A DNA stretch of 64,000 nt from Periplaneta americana (taxonomy: Eukaryota > Arthropoda > Insecta > Blattodea > Blattidae). Of the stretch, positions 22,030 through 34,564 are shown piece after piece (the first letter of the stretch is position 1; every line of letters begins with the position of its first letter). Below the pieces are notes generated by a model. The model saw only the letters and a list, made by a program, of their open reading frames with translations. It ran no database searches and was not told the DNA's origin. The position numbers and the translations under genes are program-made. The stretch is taken from contig NC_091117.1 of the NCBI RefSeq assembly GCF_040183065.1, forward strand, positions 98,544,001-98,608,000. The letters are read 5' to 3'.

Positions 22030-24740
22030 TAAAACATCGCATATGCACATTCTAGAAAGGAGGACTTGGAAAAATTTTGAATGTCAGTATTACGTAGTTT
22101 ATTCAAATGATCTGTTTTCAACATTTGCTGGGATAGATTTAACTTCTTTTTGAAAGCATTTACAAATGCTATCATTACTAAAATTGTCTGGTTCTTTCCT
22201 TGCAATTGTAAATTAAGTGTATTTAAATGCTGAATAATATCTGTCAGAAATGTAATATTTTTCGGTTTGTTTTGGAGGTCAAGTGAATGTAGAAGGTTAT
22301 CACGTAGGAAGTCAAAGATTTTATTCCTCAGTTAAAAAATCGTGTCAAACATTTTCCTCGACTGAGCCACCTAACTTCGGCATGTAAAAGTAGATCACCA
22401 TATGCTGAGTCCATTTCCTCCAAGAATACAACAAACTTCTAATGTGTGAGAGAATAGTGTCCTCTAAGTAAATTTGTAATTTTTATTACAGTAGCCACGG
22501 CCTCAGACATTTTCATGGATTTTGCACATAAAGCTTCTTGATGAACTATGCATTATAAGATAGGAACATTAATTTTTTATTTCAAAAGTCCAACAAAGCC
22601 ATTTTTAATCCCAACCATTGCTCTCGCGTCATCTGTACATACATAAGACAACTTTTCAAACCCACCATATTCTTCCACTACGTCTTGAACAGCATTAAAT
22701 ATGTCCTCCCCCTTGGTGGTACCATGTAAAGAGCAAATCTTCAATAACTCTTCTAGAGCAATGAAATCTTCCCTCACTACCTTAATGAAAATAAGGAGCT
22801 GACATGTATCTGTTATATCGGTGCTTTCATCAAGAGCCAGTGAAAAATAGAGTCAATAACAGATTTTAGGCTGTCAGATAACTGCAAACTTGTATCTTTA
22901 GTTCTTCTGATCACAGTCTGCTTTGGCAAAGGTAATGACTGAAATTCTCTTTTACACTTATCCTCGATAAATATTTCAGCCATTTTAATTGTGCAGTGAT
23001 TACAAATTCTCCATCTGACAAAGGTTTTTTAGCTTTCATTAATTCATAAGTAATTACACAGAAAAAGAAAAGGGATGATTTTTGTATTTGCATATATTAC
23101 CAGGGTTGCCAGATGTCCCGATTTGGTGAGACATGTCCCGATTTCCATATAAAAATTCAGAGTCCAGCTTCGATTCGAAGCAGGACGCAAAAAGTCCCTC
23201 CTTTAGAAAATTAGCATCACTTCTATAATTTTGCCATTATCTAGTAACTATTTCCTTCAAGACCTAAATAATTACATTAAATTTAAATTAAGTTTCTTAA
23301 CATTGTAGGTTTGCATATTGGAAAAAAGAAAAAAAAAAAAAAGAATATTTTGGCAAGTGTAAGGTTTGTGGCAGCGAATTCAGTGGTGAATGTAATATTT
23401 CTGAACATTTAAAAGAGACGTTCATGAGAAATGCATGACATAGAGAATGGAAAAAAGCTTGTTGAAAATGATAAAGTCCAGTGATAAATATGTACGAGTA
23501 TATAAGCTCTGAAAATGTATACTGTACAGCTTGATTCAGGAATTTTGCCTTCAAAAAGTAAGTAGAATGAGAGCGAGTTACTCATCACTACTGGCAGGCT
23601 TGTTCGCACAAGTTGGGCCGCGCAGTCATAACACCTAACACTTCTTTCTTCTCATGTCGTGGTACACTCTGTCTTAAAACACAATATATTCTTCCACATG
23701 TCCTGTTACTAACCACTACGTCTGTTGACTAAACAATCTCATGATGACTTATATTTTCTTGACATGAGTGTCCCTCAGCTACGAGCATAGATATTATTGT
23801 CATTCTTTCTCTTTTTCTCTTCCCCTCCTATGCACATTTCTGATTAAATTTCTTTCTTATGACGCAACACTCAATATGTTAAATGATGGGTTTTGAACAG
23901 TAATATGCTAAGTCACAAAATAAATATGAATTTAGGTATCAATAAATTTTACGTCATTGCAATCAATTAATAAACATTGAGATTTAAATATTTTGTCACA
24001 TTGTGCCATTTTTTGGAATTTGTGCTTTACAATTAATAATAAACAGCTGGGAAAATCTATTGGATAGAACTACTATCAAGACATTAGGTTAATAATTTGG
24101 CATAACATATTATTGCCACAAGCTCTTCAGAAAGATGCCAGAGAAACATGATGTTAATCTACAGCTGGATAAATATTGTTTTGTACTTGGAAACCTGTAC
24201 CTACAATGTTTTTGTATTAAAATTTCAAATTTGAGATTAATATTAGTTTCTTCAACTGCATATATATAGGATTTTTTTTTGTACTCATGAAAATGTCAAC
24301 TCTGCCCATATTCATATCACTCTTCCTTTAAGACAAAATGTAAGTACTTTGATGGAAAAAGGCTGTCCCTCCATGGTAGATCTAATATCTGGCAACTCTG
24401 TATATTACCAATTACATTTTTCTGCTGATTAAGTTTCTTCTTTAGTTGTTCAATCACTAGTTTGCGTGACTCACACGAATGGTGGTTGTATTTCTTCTGA
24501 TGATTTATGATGTGTCTTTTGAGGTTATATTTCCTAAGAACTGAACAACACTTGTAGATAAACTAAGCATTGAGGTTTTTGTTCTTATTAAGAATAAACA
24601 AATAGTCGAATTCCCATTCTGTCTTGAAACCACGATTTTCACTGTCAACTTTCTTAAATTTCGAAAATTACAAACAAACTCGTAGGAATGCAGTAGAGCA
24701 ACTGATGACCTGCTGTATTTCACAATACTGCCAACACCAC
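22030..24740 (-). pseudogene. hAT transposase, GTF2IRD2/ZBED5-like, decayed and split
   Basis: Minus-strand order from 24740: a N-terminal KVDSENRGFKTEWEF-like block and C..C..H finger remains (24420-24720). It is then interrupted by the 1300-bp insertion at 23101-24400. Next come TYELMKAKKPLSDGEFV (about 23000-23060), the core EELLKICSLHGTTKGEDIFN (22577-22777), HQEALCAKSMKMSEAV and [20 protein letters not shown] (about 22340-22560). Finally TFLTDIIQHLNTLNLQLQGK (about 22150-22250). Many stops and frame changes are present and no C-terminal dimerisation block was seen. Proteins of this family were domesticated in mammals, but this copy is clearly dead. Confidence 0.78.
23101..24400. mobile_element. 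Non-autonomous hAT element, 1300 bp, exact TSD
   Basis: The left end CAGGGTTGCCAGAT and the right end, reverse complemented, CAGAGTTGCCAGAT differ at one position. The 8-bp target duplication TATATTAC is exact at 23093-23100 and 24401-24408. It interrupts the older hAT transposase relic. On the plus strand at about 23340-23430 it retains a short open stretch, FGKCKVCGSEFSGECN then SEHLKE, a BED-finger-like remnant that suggests it derives from a larger autonomous element. The rest is AT-rich and non-coding. Confidence 0.88.
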
Positions 24741-24861
24741 CTTGCTGTTGGTACTGCCTGCTGATGAAGGATCCACTAGTTTATACTGCAAAATATCTGC
24801 AACTGCAAACATTTTTATCATTACGATTAATTAAAATAATTTCGTAATTAAGAGTCAAGTC

Positions 24862-25776
24862 TTTTTAACTTCACTCTAGAATATGCCATTAGGAGAGTTC
24901 AGGATAACACAGAGGGTTTGGAATTGAACGGGTTACATCAGCTTCTTGTCTATGCTGATGACGTGAATATGTTAGGAGAAAATCCACAAACGATTAGGGA
25001 AAACATGGAAATTCTAGTTGAAGCAAGTAAAGCGATAGGGTTGGAAGTAAATCCCGAAAAGACTAAGTATATGATTATGTCTCGCGACCAGAATATTGTA
25101 CGAAATGGAACTATAAAAATAGGAGATTATCCTTTGAAGAGGTGGAAAAATTCAAATATCTTGGAGCAACAGTAACAAATATAAATGACACTCGGGAGGA
25201 AATTAAACGTAGAATATATATGGGAAATGCCTGTTATTATTCGGTTGAGAAGCTTTTGTCATCTAGTCTTCTGTCAAAAAATCTGAAAGTTAGAATTTAT
25301 AAAACAGTTATATTACCAGTTGTTCTGTATGGTTGTGAAACTTGGACTCTGACTTTGAGAGAGGAACATAGATTAAGAGTGTTTGAGAATAAGGTTCTTA
25401 GGAAAATATTTGGGGCTAAGAGGGATGAAGTTACAGGAGAATGGAGAAAGTTACACAACGCAGAACTGCACGCATTGTACACTTCACCTGACATAATTAG
25501 GAACATAAAATCCAGACGTTTGAGATGGGCAGGACATGTAGCACGTACGGGCGAATCCAGAAATGCATATAGAGTGTTAGTTGGGAGGCCAGAGGGAAAA
25601 GGACCTTTGGGAAGGCCGAGACGTAGATGGGAAGATAATATTAAAATGTATTTGAGGGAGGTAGGCTATGATGGTAGAGACTGGATTAATCTTGCTCAGG
25701 ATAGGGACCAATGGCGGGCTTATGTGAGGGCGGTAATGAACCTCCAGGTTCCTTAAAAGCCAGTAAGTAAGTAAGT
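24862..25776 (+). mobile_element. LINE-R copy 1, 5'-truncated
   Basis: It contains the last part of a LINE reverse transcriptase and its C-terminal tail, and ends in a (GTAA)n-type tail (CAGTAAGTAAGTAAGT). An 8-bp target duplication, GTCAAGTC, flanks it at 24854-24861 and 25777-25784. The coding frame carries [16 protein letters not shown] with an intact catalytic YADD. A frameshift near 25142 follows, then [52 protein letters not shown] and GRPRRRWEDNIK. The last is a hallmark of this abundant blattodean LINE. Clade placement (RTE-like or related) is uncertain. Confidence 0.88.
25142..25756 (+). pseudogene. LINE-R ORF2 C-terminal part, 204 codons open
   Basis: This long open block of the truncated LINE-R copy covers the reverse-transcriptase thumb and C-terminal tail. 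It ends naturally at the element stop codon (MNLQVP, then TAA) just before the simple-repeat tail. The catalytic part lies in the other frame upstream (24918-25175). It cannot be an independent gene because it starts in mid-domain. Confidence 0.8.
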
Positions 25777-25784
25777 GTCAAGTC

Positions 25785-26161
25785 AAGTCTTAATTTAGCT
25801 ACATTATTATGGCCAGCTACACTCTAACTTTTATGCATGGAGTTAAAAAAGGAACAAATCATACATTTTTATTTGCGAGCTAGATAAAATGTATGACAAG
25901 CTGATGCCATTTGGCCAGCACTGTTTTAGATTTTTTATCCCTTGCCAAAAATTGCTTTTAATGATATGATTGTATGCAGAATTTTTTTCTCTACAAAAAA
26001 CTTTAATGACATTTTCTTCTGTAATAATTAGGAGAGCTAACGGCGTCCTCAGACCCATGTGAAAATGAAAAACACTAAGAAACTAGCCTATATAATTGTG
26101 TTATTGTATTAATAATTGAGCTCATTACACAACATTCTACATGATAAATGCATACTCAACT
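25785..26161. other. Spacer without recognised genes
   Basis: No coding similarity, repeat head or RNA gene is seen between the LINE-R duplication and the piggyBac-like relic. Confidence 0.35.
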
Positions 26162-26634
26162 TTAAAGGGGCATAACTGCATGTATCATATATGATACTGT
26201 GGGACTTTACCTTTACATAACAATCATGAGTGAAATTTTTTGTAGCAGTTTCTGTCATTATTAAAATACAGAAATACTTTGCAGTCTGAACACTTTACTG
26301 CAACCAGGAAAAAAATGCATTTAGAGCTGTTCTTCTGCATGTCCGCCAGATTTGGTTGAAAGAGAAGGTCTTTTGGCCTTAACTCTGCTAGACAAAATAA
26401 AACTACTACTACTACTATTTTCTGGGAAATGTAGTGCATTAGATTTTCTCGAAGTCTCAGGAGTAATAGGCATTATTTTTCTACGTTTGGAGGAAATATG
26501 TTCATGGTTGTCATCTTCATCAGATGGAATTGCTTGTTGAACACCTGTCAGGTTGCTCAACTTCGACTTAACCCATGACATAGTAAAGATTGTAACTATG
26601 CTGTTGTAAAATTGACAATTAATATGTAATGTAT

Positions 26635-26653
26635 TTATTATTATTATTATGCC

Positions 26654-26701
<48 letters not shown>
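26635..26701. repeat. (ATT)n microsatellite
   Basis: An almost pure ATT repeat interrupted once by GCC near 26651. Similar tracts occur at 39537-39603, 43454-43516 and 50530-50570. Confidence 0.95.
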
Positions 26702-26739
26702 CAGTTATCACTATCATCCATCATTGCTATCTCTGTTTT

Positions 26740-26865
26740 TCTTTCTTTTTTTTCTTGTGTTAGCTCGATGGTCTTAATCCTGTCAGAGTAAATAAATAAA
26801 TAAGTAAGTAAGTAACTAAGTAAGTAAATAAGTAAGTAAGTAATGAATGAATAAATGAATAAATC
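26740..26865 (+). repeat. LINE-K 3' end with tail
   Basis: GTTAGCTCGATGGTCTTAAT followed by CCTGTCAGAGTAAATAAATA matches, in plus orientation, the 3' ends of the minus-strand copies at 42866 and 53236 (GGCTTGATGGTCTTAACTCC...AGAATAAATAAAT). The tail is a mixture of AAAT and AAGT units. This is a very short 5'-truncated insertion inside the piggyBac relic. Confidence 0.65.
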
Positions 26866-29039
26866 TTTGTGTGTCTGCCCTGCAGAATGAATTAGGCTAA
26901 TTTTTCTGCAATGTCAAGGCGAAAACGAAACTGGACATTGAGCATCTGAGCAATACTGCAACCAAACTGCAGCCAAAAAAAAAAAAAAAAAATTCTTTTT
27001 GTCCACAGTCCAGTTCTTGTACAGATCACATACTTTGCTGTGATCCTGTCCAGAAGATGAGTGTGTTGTACTGGGATACAACATATGGACTCTCTACCAA
27101 GATATACTTATTGTCTTTTTTAGAGCACCTTCTACATTCTCCTACTGGCTGAACTCCAAATTGAGTTGATGCTAGGTAAATTCCCTTCTATCATACCATT
27201 TCATTAAAGACACCTTATCATCCTGTCTCACTGCTTGGTCATGGCTTCCATGTCAAGCTTTCTTCACTGCTGTGTCATTCACAAAAGAAACTGTTTTCGG
27301 AATTCTGCTGGATATTATTGTCCCACAAGCAAGAATGCTCCTAAGATAATCTAATATAGGGGCACAGAAATAAAATACCTAGAAGATAGGAGGAACACTG
27401 CCTTTCCTCCGATATCTAAGTTCCCTGGTATGGGGGCAACTATACTATTAAAATCAGTACCCTTTCCCTGGTACATTACAAAATCTAAGGGACGACTGGA
27501 TGCTGAAGCCATGACAAACAATTTCAGGCCTACAGGACATGATTTCCCATGAATATACTGACACATGCTCACTTGACCATAAAATGGTATCATTTGTTCA
27601 ACAATGATAACATTTTGTGGTTATGAAATCTGCAAGCAAGATTGTCGACAATGTCAAGCATCAGCTTCACTTTCCAGAAGCGATCCTTTTTCCTGTCATC
27701 TTCTGATGCACTATTGTCATCTACTACTTTTAGATTATTTCTAAGCTCAAATAATCGATTTCTGGAAATACTGTCTGCAATCATAGGAATCTAGATTGTT
27801 GCCGACCAAAACATTTTCAGTCTTGGATTCCTAATCAGAGTTCTCTAAATACAGGCACCAAAGAATTGTTTTATTTCATTGGAATCAGTTCCGAGAGACT
27901 TTCCTGTCTGCACTACTCCTCTCATGTTTGTACATTCAGCAACTGACTGAAAGAAGTCTTCATTCAGTCAATGCAGGAAATATTCGTATGGCTTGCGCAA
28001 GTTGAAGTTTGGGTCAGGCCTTGATGCAACTGGATGCAGGTTAGGCGAAAATCTGTAAGTTCATAATGAAAATTAGATTCTGCAATTAAATAAAGCAAAT
28101 ACTCCCCCCTCCTGTATTTGTCCTACCGTAATTGTAACCATTACATTCTAATTAGGCCAATTTCTGATTTAGATTTTATTGTTTTCATTACAGTCATCCT
28201 ATATCTTATGAAAACACGCACAATTTTTTGCTATACTAGGTCATTAAAATTTACATTTTACTGCGTCTGTATGTTTCCTGCACATTCTGCCTCCCTCCTG
28301 CAAATTCAGAAGTTTGTATGTCACTCAGGGGTTCTTCATCTCATGAGTCCCATGAAGAATTATGTCCCTCATCTAAAATCGCACCTTGAGGCTCAAACTC
28401 ATCCTCAATCTCTTCAATTTCACAATCTGAGATATTTGGGTCACTAATGTTGTTAGTTCTCCTTCACTAAGTGCTACAAATAAAGTAATATTCCATTTAC
28501 AAACATAGTTTCACTTGGTTAGGATCTGAAGTATCAATAGTGATACTTTTATGTTTCGCTATAACTTTTTTTATTATCTTGTAATAAATAATATTTTCAA
28601 TAATAGTTAAGCACTTATGGCTTTTAATGAACCCGGATATTCATTGTCACCCTCACATAAGCCCGCCATCAGTCCCTATTCTGAGCAAGATTAATCCAGT
28701 CTCCACAATCATATCCCACCTCCCTCAAATCTATTTTAATATTATCCTCCCATCTACGTCTCGGTCTCTCCAAAGGTTTTTTTCCCCTCTGGCCTCTCAA
28801 CAAACACCCTATATGCATTTCTGGATTCGCCAATTCATGCTACATGCCCTGCCCTTCTCAAACGTCTGGATTTAATGTTCCTAATTTTGTCAGGTGTAGT
28901 TCTGCTTTCTCCATTCTTTTGTAACTTCATCCCTCTTAGTCCCAAATATTTTCCTAAGCACCTTATTCTCAAACACCCTTTACCTCTTCGTTTCTCAAAG
29001 TGAGAGTCCAAGTTTCACAACCATAAAGAACCGGTAATA

Positions 29040-30299
29040 CAGTATGCACCAAAATATACAGTACTGGAACAATATGTTACTGATAATGTAAATGTTCAAA
29101 ATGTGCTCCATTGCACTGTAGACAGTATTCATAACGATCACGCAGATTTTGAAACATTCTGGAACATAGGTTGCTGCAGAGTCCTGAAAAACGAGACGAT
29201 CTTCTGACGTAATGCAGGCACAGGTGTGGGTAGATCATTACAGTTGAAAATTTTCTCCTTTAACATTCCCCACACGTAAGCATCAGGTGGTGTAAGATCA
29301 GGGGAATATGATGGGTAGGGGAACTCAGTCCCATGGGAAATAATTCGTCCTGGAAAGGTTTCTTGCAGCATAGCCAGAGACTGTCGAGCGGTGTGGCAGG
29401 TCGCCCCGTCTTGTTGGAACCACTGTCTATTCATCTGAATGTTCCTGGCATGACAAAACCTTTTTAGATCCTGAATAAATGGCCTGACCATCATGTTCCT
29501 ATAACGTTCCTGGGTAACAGTAAGAGGTATACCACCATCATCCTCAATGAAATACGGACCTAACACACCGTTTCCTGACACTGCACACCAAATCATTACA
29601 TGCACACTATGTAGCGGTTTCTGAACGATAACGTCTGGCCTCTCGAAACAAAGAAAGCAAGTTGTTTGGTGATTGATAAAACCATTCAAGTGAATGTGAC
29701 TTTCATCGGAGAACCACACATTGAGCAAGAAATCTGGATCCTCGTACACCATGGCCAAAAATATTGCACAATATTCAATCCTGACATGCCTATCTTGCTC
29801 CGTCAATCATTGTCCAACCTAAGTCTTTAAACAATCGTCGAAGTGACATATTGCTGACGTTTAATTTCAGGGATGTTCATCGAAGACTTCACTTTGGTGA
29901 CTGCAACACCTGATTGAGGACATGTCCATATTTGTCATTTGTGGACACAGTTACTGGACTACCAGACCTTCCCTTCCGTTGACATAATACACTACCCGTA
30001 CAACGAAGTTTTGTAACGATAGACAGCATAACTGTGTTGCTTGGTGCCGGATGATTAAAGTGTTCACGATATTGTTGCGCCACTAACTTTAAACTCGGCC
30101 CGCCTTGATAACCATTTCCGTATGAGCGAAAATAATACTCCACTATGAACACTTTTTCCTCCGTCCCGAGACCCTTGTCAATTCCAACCACACAGCACAA
30201 TGTTCGTTACACAACTACATAATGGTGATGCAACAACACACAAAGACATGCGCATGCGGGCTGTACAAAATCCAGTACTATATATTTTGGCGCATATCA
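29040..30299 (-). mobile_element. DD41D mariner-type element, 1260 bp, TA target duplication
   Basis: Ends CAGTATGCACCAAAATATAC (left) and TGATATGCGCCAAAATATAT (right, reverse complemented) form imperfect terminal repeats of about 30 bp. TA lies on both sides (29038-29039 and 30300-30301). Removing the element and one TA restores the LINE-R sequence TTATATTACC exactly as in the uninterrupted copy at 25311-25320. So this is a clean insertion younger than the LINE. Confidence 0.92.
29138..30200 (-). pseudogene. Mariner-type DD41D transposase with one frameshift
   Basis: The N-terminal block (29889-30200) is a helix-turn-helix region (KVFIVEYYFRSYGNGYQGG, SLKLVAQQYREHFNHPAPSN, GRSGSPVTVST). The C-terminal block (29138-29806) is the catalytic domain: NVWFSDESHIHLNG gives the first aspartate, WFQQDGATCHTAR the second, and YSPDLTPPDAYVWG the third. 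I count 41 residues between the second and third aspartates, hence DD41D. The two blocks are in different frames, with further damage in the 80 bases between. The total length of about 340 residues is normal. Confidence 0.85.
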
Positions 30300-30916
30300 T
30301 ATAACTGTTTCATAAATTCTAACTTTCAGATTTTTTGACAGCGGACTGGATCATAAAAGCTTCTCAACCAAATAGTAACAGACATTTCCCATATTTATTC
30401 TATTCTGATCAGTAGTTCGTAGGACACAGGATATGACGCAGAACTGGCATTGAAACGGGCCGACTGTCTAAGGTACATAACCTTTTTTAAAAATTTTAAC
30501 ACTTTTAATGTGTCGTGAAACAATTTTATGTTTTTTAAACAAAGTGTTAACGTGAACCAGAATCAATTATTTATTCTGTGTTTAATTTCCTCCTGAGTGT
30601 CATTTATATTTGTTACTTTGCTCCAAGGTATTTGAATTTTTCCACCTCTTCAAGGGATAAATTTCCAATTTTTATATTTCCAGTTCGTACAATATTCTGG
30701 TCACGAGATACAATCATATACCTTTTGTATTTTCGGGATTTACTTCCAAACCTATCTCTTTATTTGCTTCAAGTAAAATTCCCGTGTTTTCCCTAATCAT
30801 TTGTGGATTTTCTCCTAACATATTTACGTCATCCACATAGACAAGCAGCTGATGTAACTTATTCAATTCCAAACCCTCTCTGTTATCCTGGACTTTTCTA
30901 ATGGCATACTCTAGAG

Positions 30917-32852
30917 GAGATGTGGGCATTTAAAGAGATGTGCCATACTACTTTTATTGCTGCAACAGGCATAACCTGTTAACATAATACTCAACGGTGG
31001 ATCACATGAAATATTGAAACACAGAATGTTAAATAATTAAGCAGGATAGAAAGATGCACAGTTTTCTGCAAATGTTATTTTTATGAATAATGACAATGAA
31101 AGGAAACAAATTTTCCAAAACAAATACAAACTATTTTACAAAAGGCTGAAACATAACTGTATTTCTAATTTAAACACTTTACTGTAAAAACCTTATAAAA
31201 TGACATAAAACATAATTATAGTTCCACAACAGTTAAACTGTAATGCCATAATCTGAACCTATTTGTTTTGAAAGTCACTCATTTGCATCATTTGAAAATA
31301 AAATTAAGGAACTTATGAAAAATAGATTCTTAACAAAATATCAAGCACATTTCTAAGAAACAGAAAAAAACAACAATTAGCCTATTTTTTAAACCTCTTA
31401 TTGTAGTTCATTGTTGTTTTTGTCAATTTACGTCAATTGACCTATGCCCTTAAAGGAAGGGATTCATTTATTCTTCATCACGTAAATCAGCAAGTTTTTC
31501 AAAATTTGGAGTATGTCAGACATTGCAATTGTGAGCTGATGGAATAAATTTTCGTCTGAAATGCGTGATGTTGATTTGGAATTTACAATGGCCAACTGAG
31601 AAAAAAACTGTTCACAAATATAGGTTGAGCCAAACATAGAAGCAATTTTCATAACAAAACTCCGAAGATGTGGATATTTTACTTTGCAAAGTTGTTTATA
31701 TATATATAAACCAGTCATATTTGTGCATTTGCACTTGGTAAATGTGTCATTTTTCAGTCGAAGAACTCCTAACTGAAGGTCTAATCTCACACATTAATCA
31801 TTAACGGAGAATGGAAAAGCAAATAATAGAAATTCATTCTCTAATTTCTTAAAATCACTGAATCTTTTGTCGGTGAATTCATTTATTACATTTTCCAATA
31901 TTTGATAGAACTGGCTAATGTTAACATCGGGTGATAGATTAAGCGATTTTAAAGAAGGAAAATGATAAAATTCTCTCTGATTTAACTGCATCAGAAATAG
32001 ATGCACTTGTGACACATATAACTTTAATTCATCATACTTGTGTACGATATTTTTATCTTTTCCGTGAAAAGAAATGTTGAAATCGTTAAGAGTGCTGGTT
32101 ATGTCGCACAGAAAAACTAAATCAATAACCCACCTCTCGTCTGTCCATTTATTGTTTCATCCTGAAAAGGAAACACATTATGATTATATCATCAGTTTAA
32201 AGCAAAATACATTAAATCAGAAATATTACTTCTGAGAAAAAGGCGTATGTATTGTACATATTGCATATGTATAAACTTAGAATTGGAAAATAAAATACAA
32301 TTAAAAAGAAATAACTTACTCAAATTAATAATATTTTGAGGATTCAGTTTTGTCGGAATAAAAAGGCCTTTTTCTCAGATGTAATTTTTTTTTACTTAAT
32401 GTGTATTGCTTGTAAACCGACAATATTATTACATTACCACTACTTACTGCTACTACTTACTACCCACCATCACCACCACTATTATTATTACTACTATTAT
32501 AAAAAATAAAATGAAAAATTATGTTCTATTAAAATGACTCCTTTTCATAATGTCACTGAACGTTGCTCTTCTTCACTGCTAGTAAAATTTTGTAGCATAA
32601 TAAGCACCTAATGCTTTCCCCTTCTTTGCAACAAAAGAATTCATTTTCCCATTCTTTGTGGAAGTAATATTTTTCTACTTTTTTACTTCAGGAGCTTCCT
32701 TAGAGAGCAACATTTTTTTAGTGAAATCCACCGCTGACTGCCAATACTTCAACAGGTACCCCAGTATGGTAAACAGCTAGGGGTGTAGAGGGAGGGAGGT
32801 AACATGGTTCCGTTTGACTCTGTGTGACATATACTACTGATGCCCACGTCTG
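30917..32852. mobile_element. hAT element in LINE-R, exact TSD CTCTAGAG
   Basis: Ends GAGATGTGGGCAT (left) and CAGACGTGGGCAT (right, reverse complemented) match at 11 of 13 positions. The duplicated target CTCTAGAG is exact at 30909-30916 and 32853-32860. The target lies in LINE-R, where the uninterrupted copy at 24862 reads CTCTAGAATATGCC. The 1936-bp element carries a C-terminal transposase relic and is probably internally deleted. Confidence 0.88.
31464..32160 (-). pseudogene. hAT transposase C-terminal part, GTF2IRD2-like
   Basis: Minus-strand blocks: a degenerate FLCDITSTLNDFNISFHGKD region (about 32040-32130), SQVHLFLMQLNQREFYHFPS (31794-32015), and the dimerisation region KYPHLRSFVMKIASMFGSTY with CEQFFSQLAIVNSKSTSRIS (31464-31790). 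In the family these are the last third of the transposase. The N-terminal finger and catalytic core are missing, consistent with an internal deletion. Confidence 0.75.
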
Positions 32853-34564
32853 CTCTAGAGCAAAGTTAAAAAGTAAAGATGATAATGCATCTCCTTACTT
32901 TAGCCCGCAGTGAATTGGAAACATATCCAACAGAAACTGACCTATACGGACTCTGCTGTACTATTAACTGAGACAGATTTAAATTAATCAAACTAATTCC
33001 TTGAGAATACCAGATTCAATAAGAATATCATATAAAACTTCTCTCTTAACCGATTCATATGCTTTTTTGAAGTCAATGAATAACTGATGTACTGTACCCT
33101 TTATACTCCCATTTTTTCTCCAATATCTGTCGAATACAAAAAATTTGATCGATAGTTGATCTATTACGCCTGAGACCACACTGATGATCCCCAATAATTT
33201 CATCTACATATGAAGTTAATTTTCTCAAAAGAATATTGGACAACATTTTGTACATCAACAAAAGTGATATTCCTCGAAAGTTACTACAGTTAGTTTTGTC
33301 CCCCTTCTTAAAGATAGGTATGATTGTGGATTTCTTCCATTGCACTTCCACCTTCTTGTATTACTTCTGCTGGAATTTGATTGATACCTGGAGACTTGTA
33401 ATTTTTCAGATTTTCTATCGCAATTTCGACTTTAGAAAGCGTGGGTTCGGGTATAAATGGCTCAGCACTTTGTATTTGAATTTCATCCAGATCATTTCTA
33501 TTTCACTTATGTACATTTAGTAGTTGTCCAAAATAGTTTTTCCATCTGTTCAGGATTGAATGAGAGTCTGCAAGCAAGTCACCATTCTCATCCTTGATCA
33601 TGTTTACCCATGCCTGATATCTGTTCCTAAATTCCTTTATGCCCTTATATAAATCTTCGATGTTTTTATTCTTACTATTTGTTTCTACCTCATTCAGTTT
33701 TTCCTTCAAGTAATCTCTCTTTTTTTATTCCTAAATGTACGATTTGCTTCCCGTCTTTTATTGAAATAATTATCTCTATTCCCCTCAACTAGATCCTGTA
33801 AGAATTTCAATTTTGCCTGTTTCTTTCTTTCTACTACCATGCAACAATCTTCATCAAACCACAGTTTCTTTCTCTTAGCTTCATAATAACCTGTGCTCTG
33901 CTCAGCTGCAATTTTGATATTATCTCAGATATTTTCCCACACTATTAACATCTAACTCTTCTTCAACTTCATCGGAACTGGCTAAAGTGACAAACCTTTT
34001 TGAAATTTCGACCTGATAATGTTGCTTAATTTCCTCGGCCTTTAATTTCGGAATATTGAATTTTCTAATATTAACTTGTTGCTCCACCTGCTTGGCTACT
34101 GATAGTCTTTCTCTTAATTCTCCAATTACCAAATAATGGTCAGTATTAGAGTCTCCCTCCCTGGAAGTTCGAATGTATACTATACTACTGTAGTATGTCC
34201 TCTTTTATCTATCAAGATATGATCTATCTGGTTGTGTGTCAATCCATCTGGAGAAGTTCAAGTATATTTATGTACAGTTACCCTTAAAAAGAATGAGACG
34301 ATTCTTGGTCGTCGGAAGTTAAAGTTCTACAGCGTGGTTCACTCAATATCGATGTAACGATACATAACATGACAAATAGTACAAGAATTGTTACAAGGAC
34401 CACAACAAGGACAAGGACCAGAATAAGGATCACGAATAACACTGCCATTTAAGGCCAGGATTTCACAACATAGCTCGAATCCCAAAATATCATTGCTTCA
34501 CTGTACCGAATGGCAAATGCCTGCTAAGGGATCTACATTCTGGACTGCTGCTATCACTGTCTTG

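Larger units (their letters stand above)
26224..28445 (-). pseudogene. piggyBac transposase (PGBD-like), decayed
   Basis: Minus-strand blocks in order: an acidic N terminus (about 28380-28445, ISDCEIEEIEDEFEPQG), SRNRLFELRNNLKVVDDNSA and RFWKVKLMLDIVDNL (27590-27784), QMIPFYGQVSMCQYIHGK, PVGLKLFVMAS and PLDFVMYQGKG (27351-27593). Then remains of the second half (about 26900-27350, MTQQ..KLDMEAMTKQ.DRMI, ECRRCSKK-like). Last, a C-terminal cysteine-rich region, KCSDCKVFLYFNNDRNCYKK (26224-26300). These are standard piggyBac signatures. Stops and frame changes are frequent. Confidence 0.8.
26162..28570 (-). mobile_element. piggyBac-like element, decayed, split by LINE 3' end and microsatellite
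   Basis: A TTAA precedes the left end at 26162-26165, followed by GGGGCATAACTGCATG and a GTATCATATATGATAC palindrome. The right end near 28530-28570, reverse complemented, has GTTATAGCGAAACAT and then GTATCACTATTGATAC, a similar arrangement. The right TTAA is not preserved. The interior carries the transposase relic. The (ATT)n tract and a LINE-K 3' end lie inside at 26635-26865. Confidence 0.6.
28615..34262 (-). mobile_element. LINE-R copy 2, split by a mariner and a hAT element
   Basis: Three collinear minus-strand pieces form one LINE copy. 32861-34262 runs from the end of the endonuclease (DGLTHNQIDHILIDKRGH) through KEKLNEVETNSKNKNIEDLY and IPIFKKGDKTNCSNFRGISL to FIDFKKAYESVKREVLYDIL and the ...ACTTTGCTCTAGAG junction. 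30302-30916 resumes with [32 protein letters not shown] and EVNPENTK. 28615-29039 holds the C-terminal tail up to the 3' end. The catalytic YADD reads YVDD. The copy is 5'-truncated near 34262 and contains several stops. Its continuity across both insertions is shown by the duplicated target bases. Confidence 0.85.
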
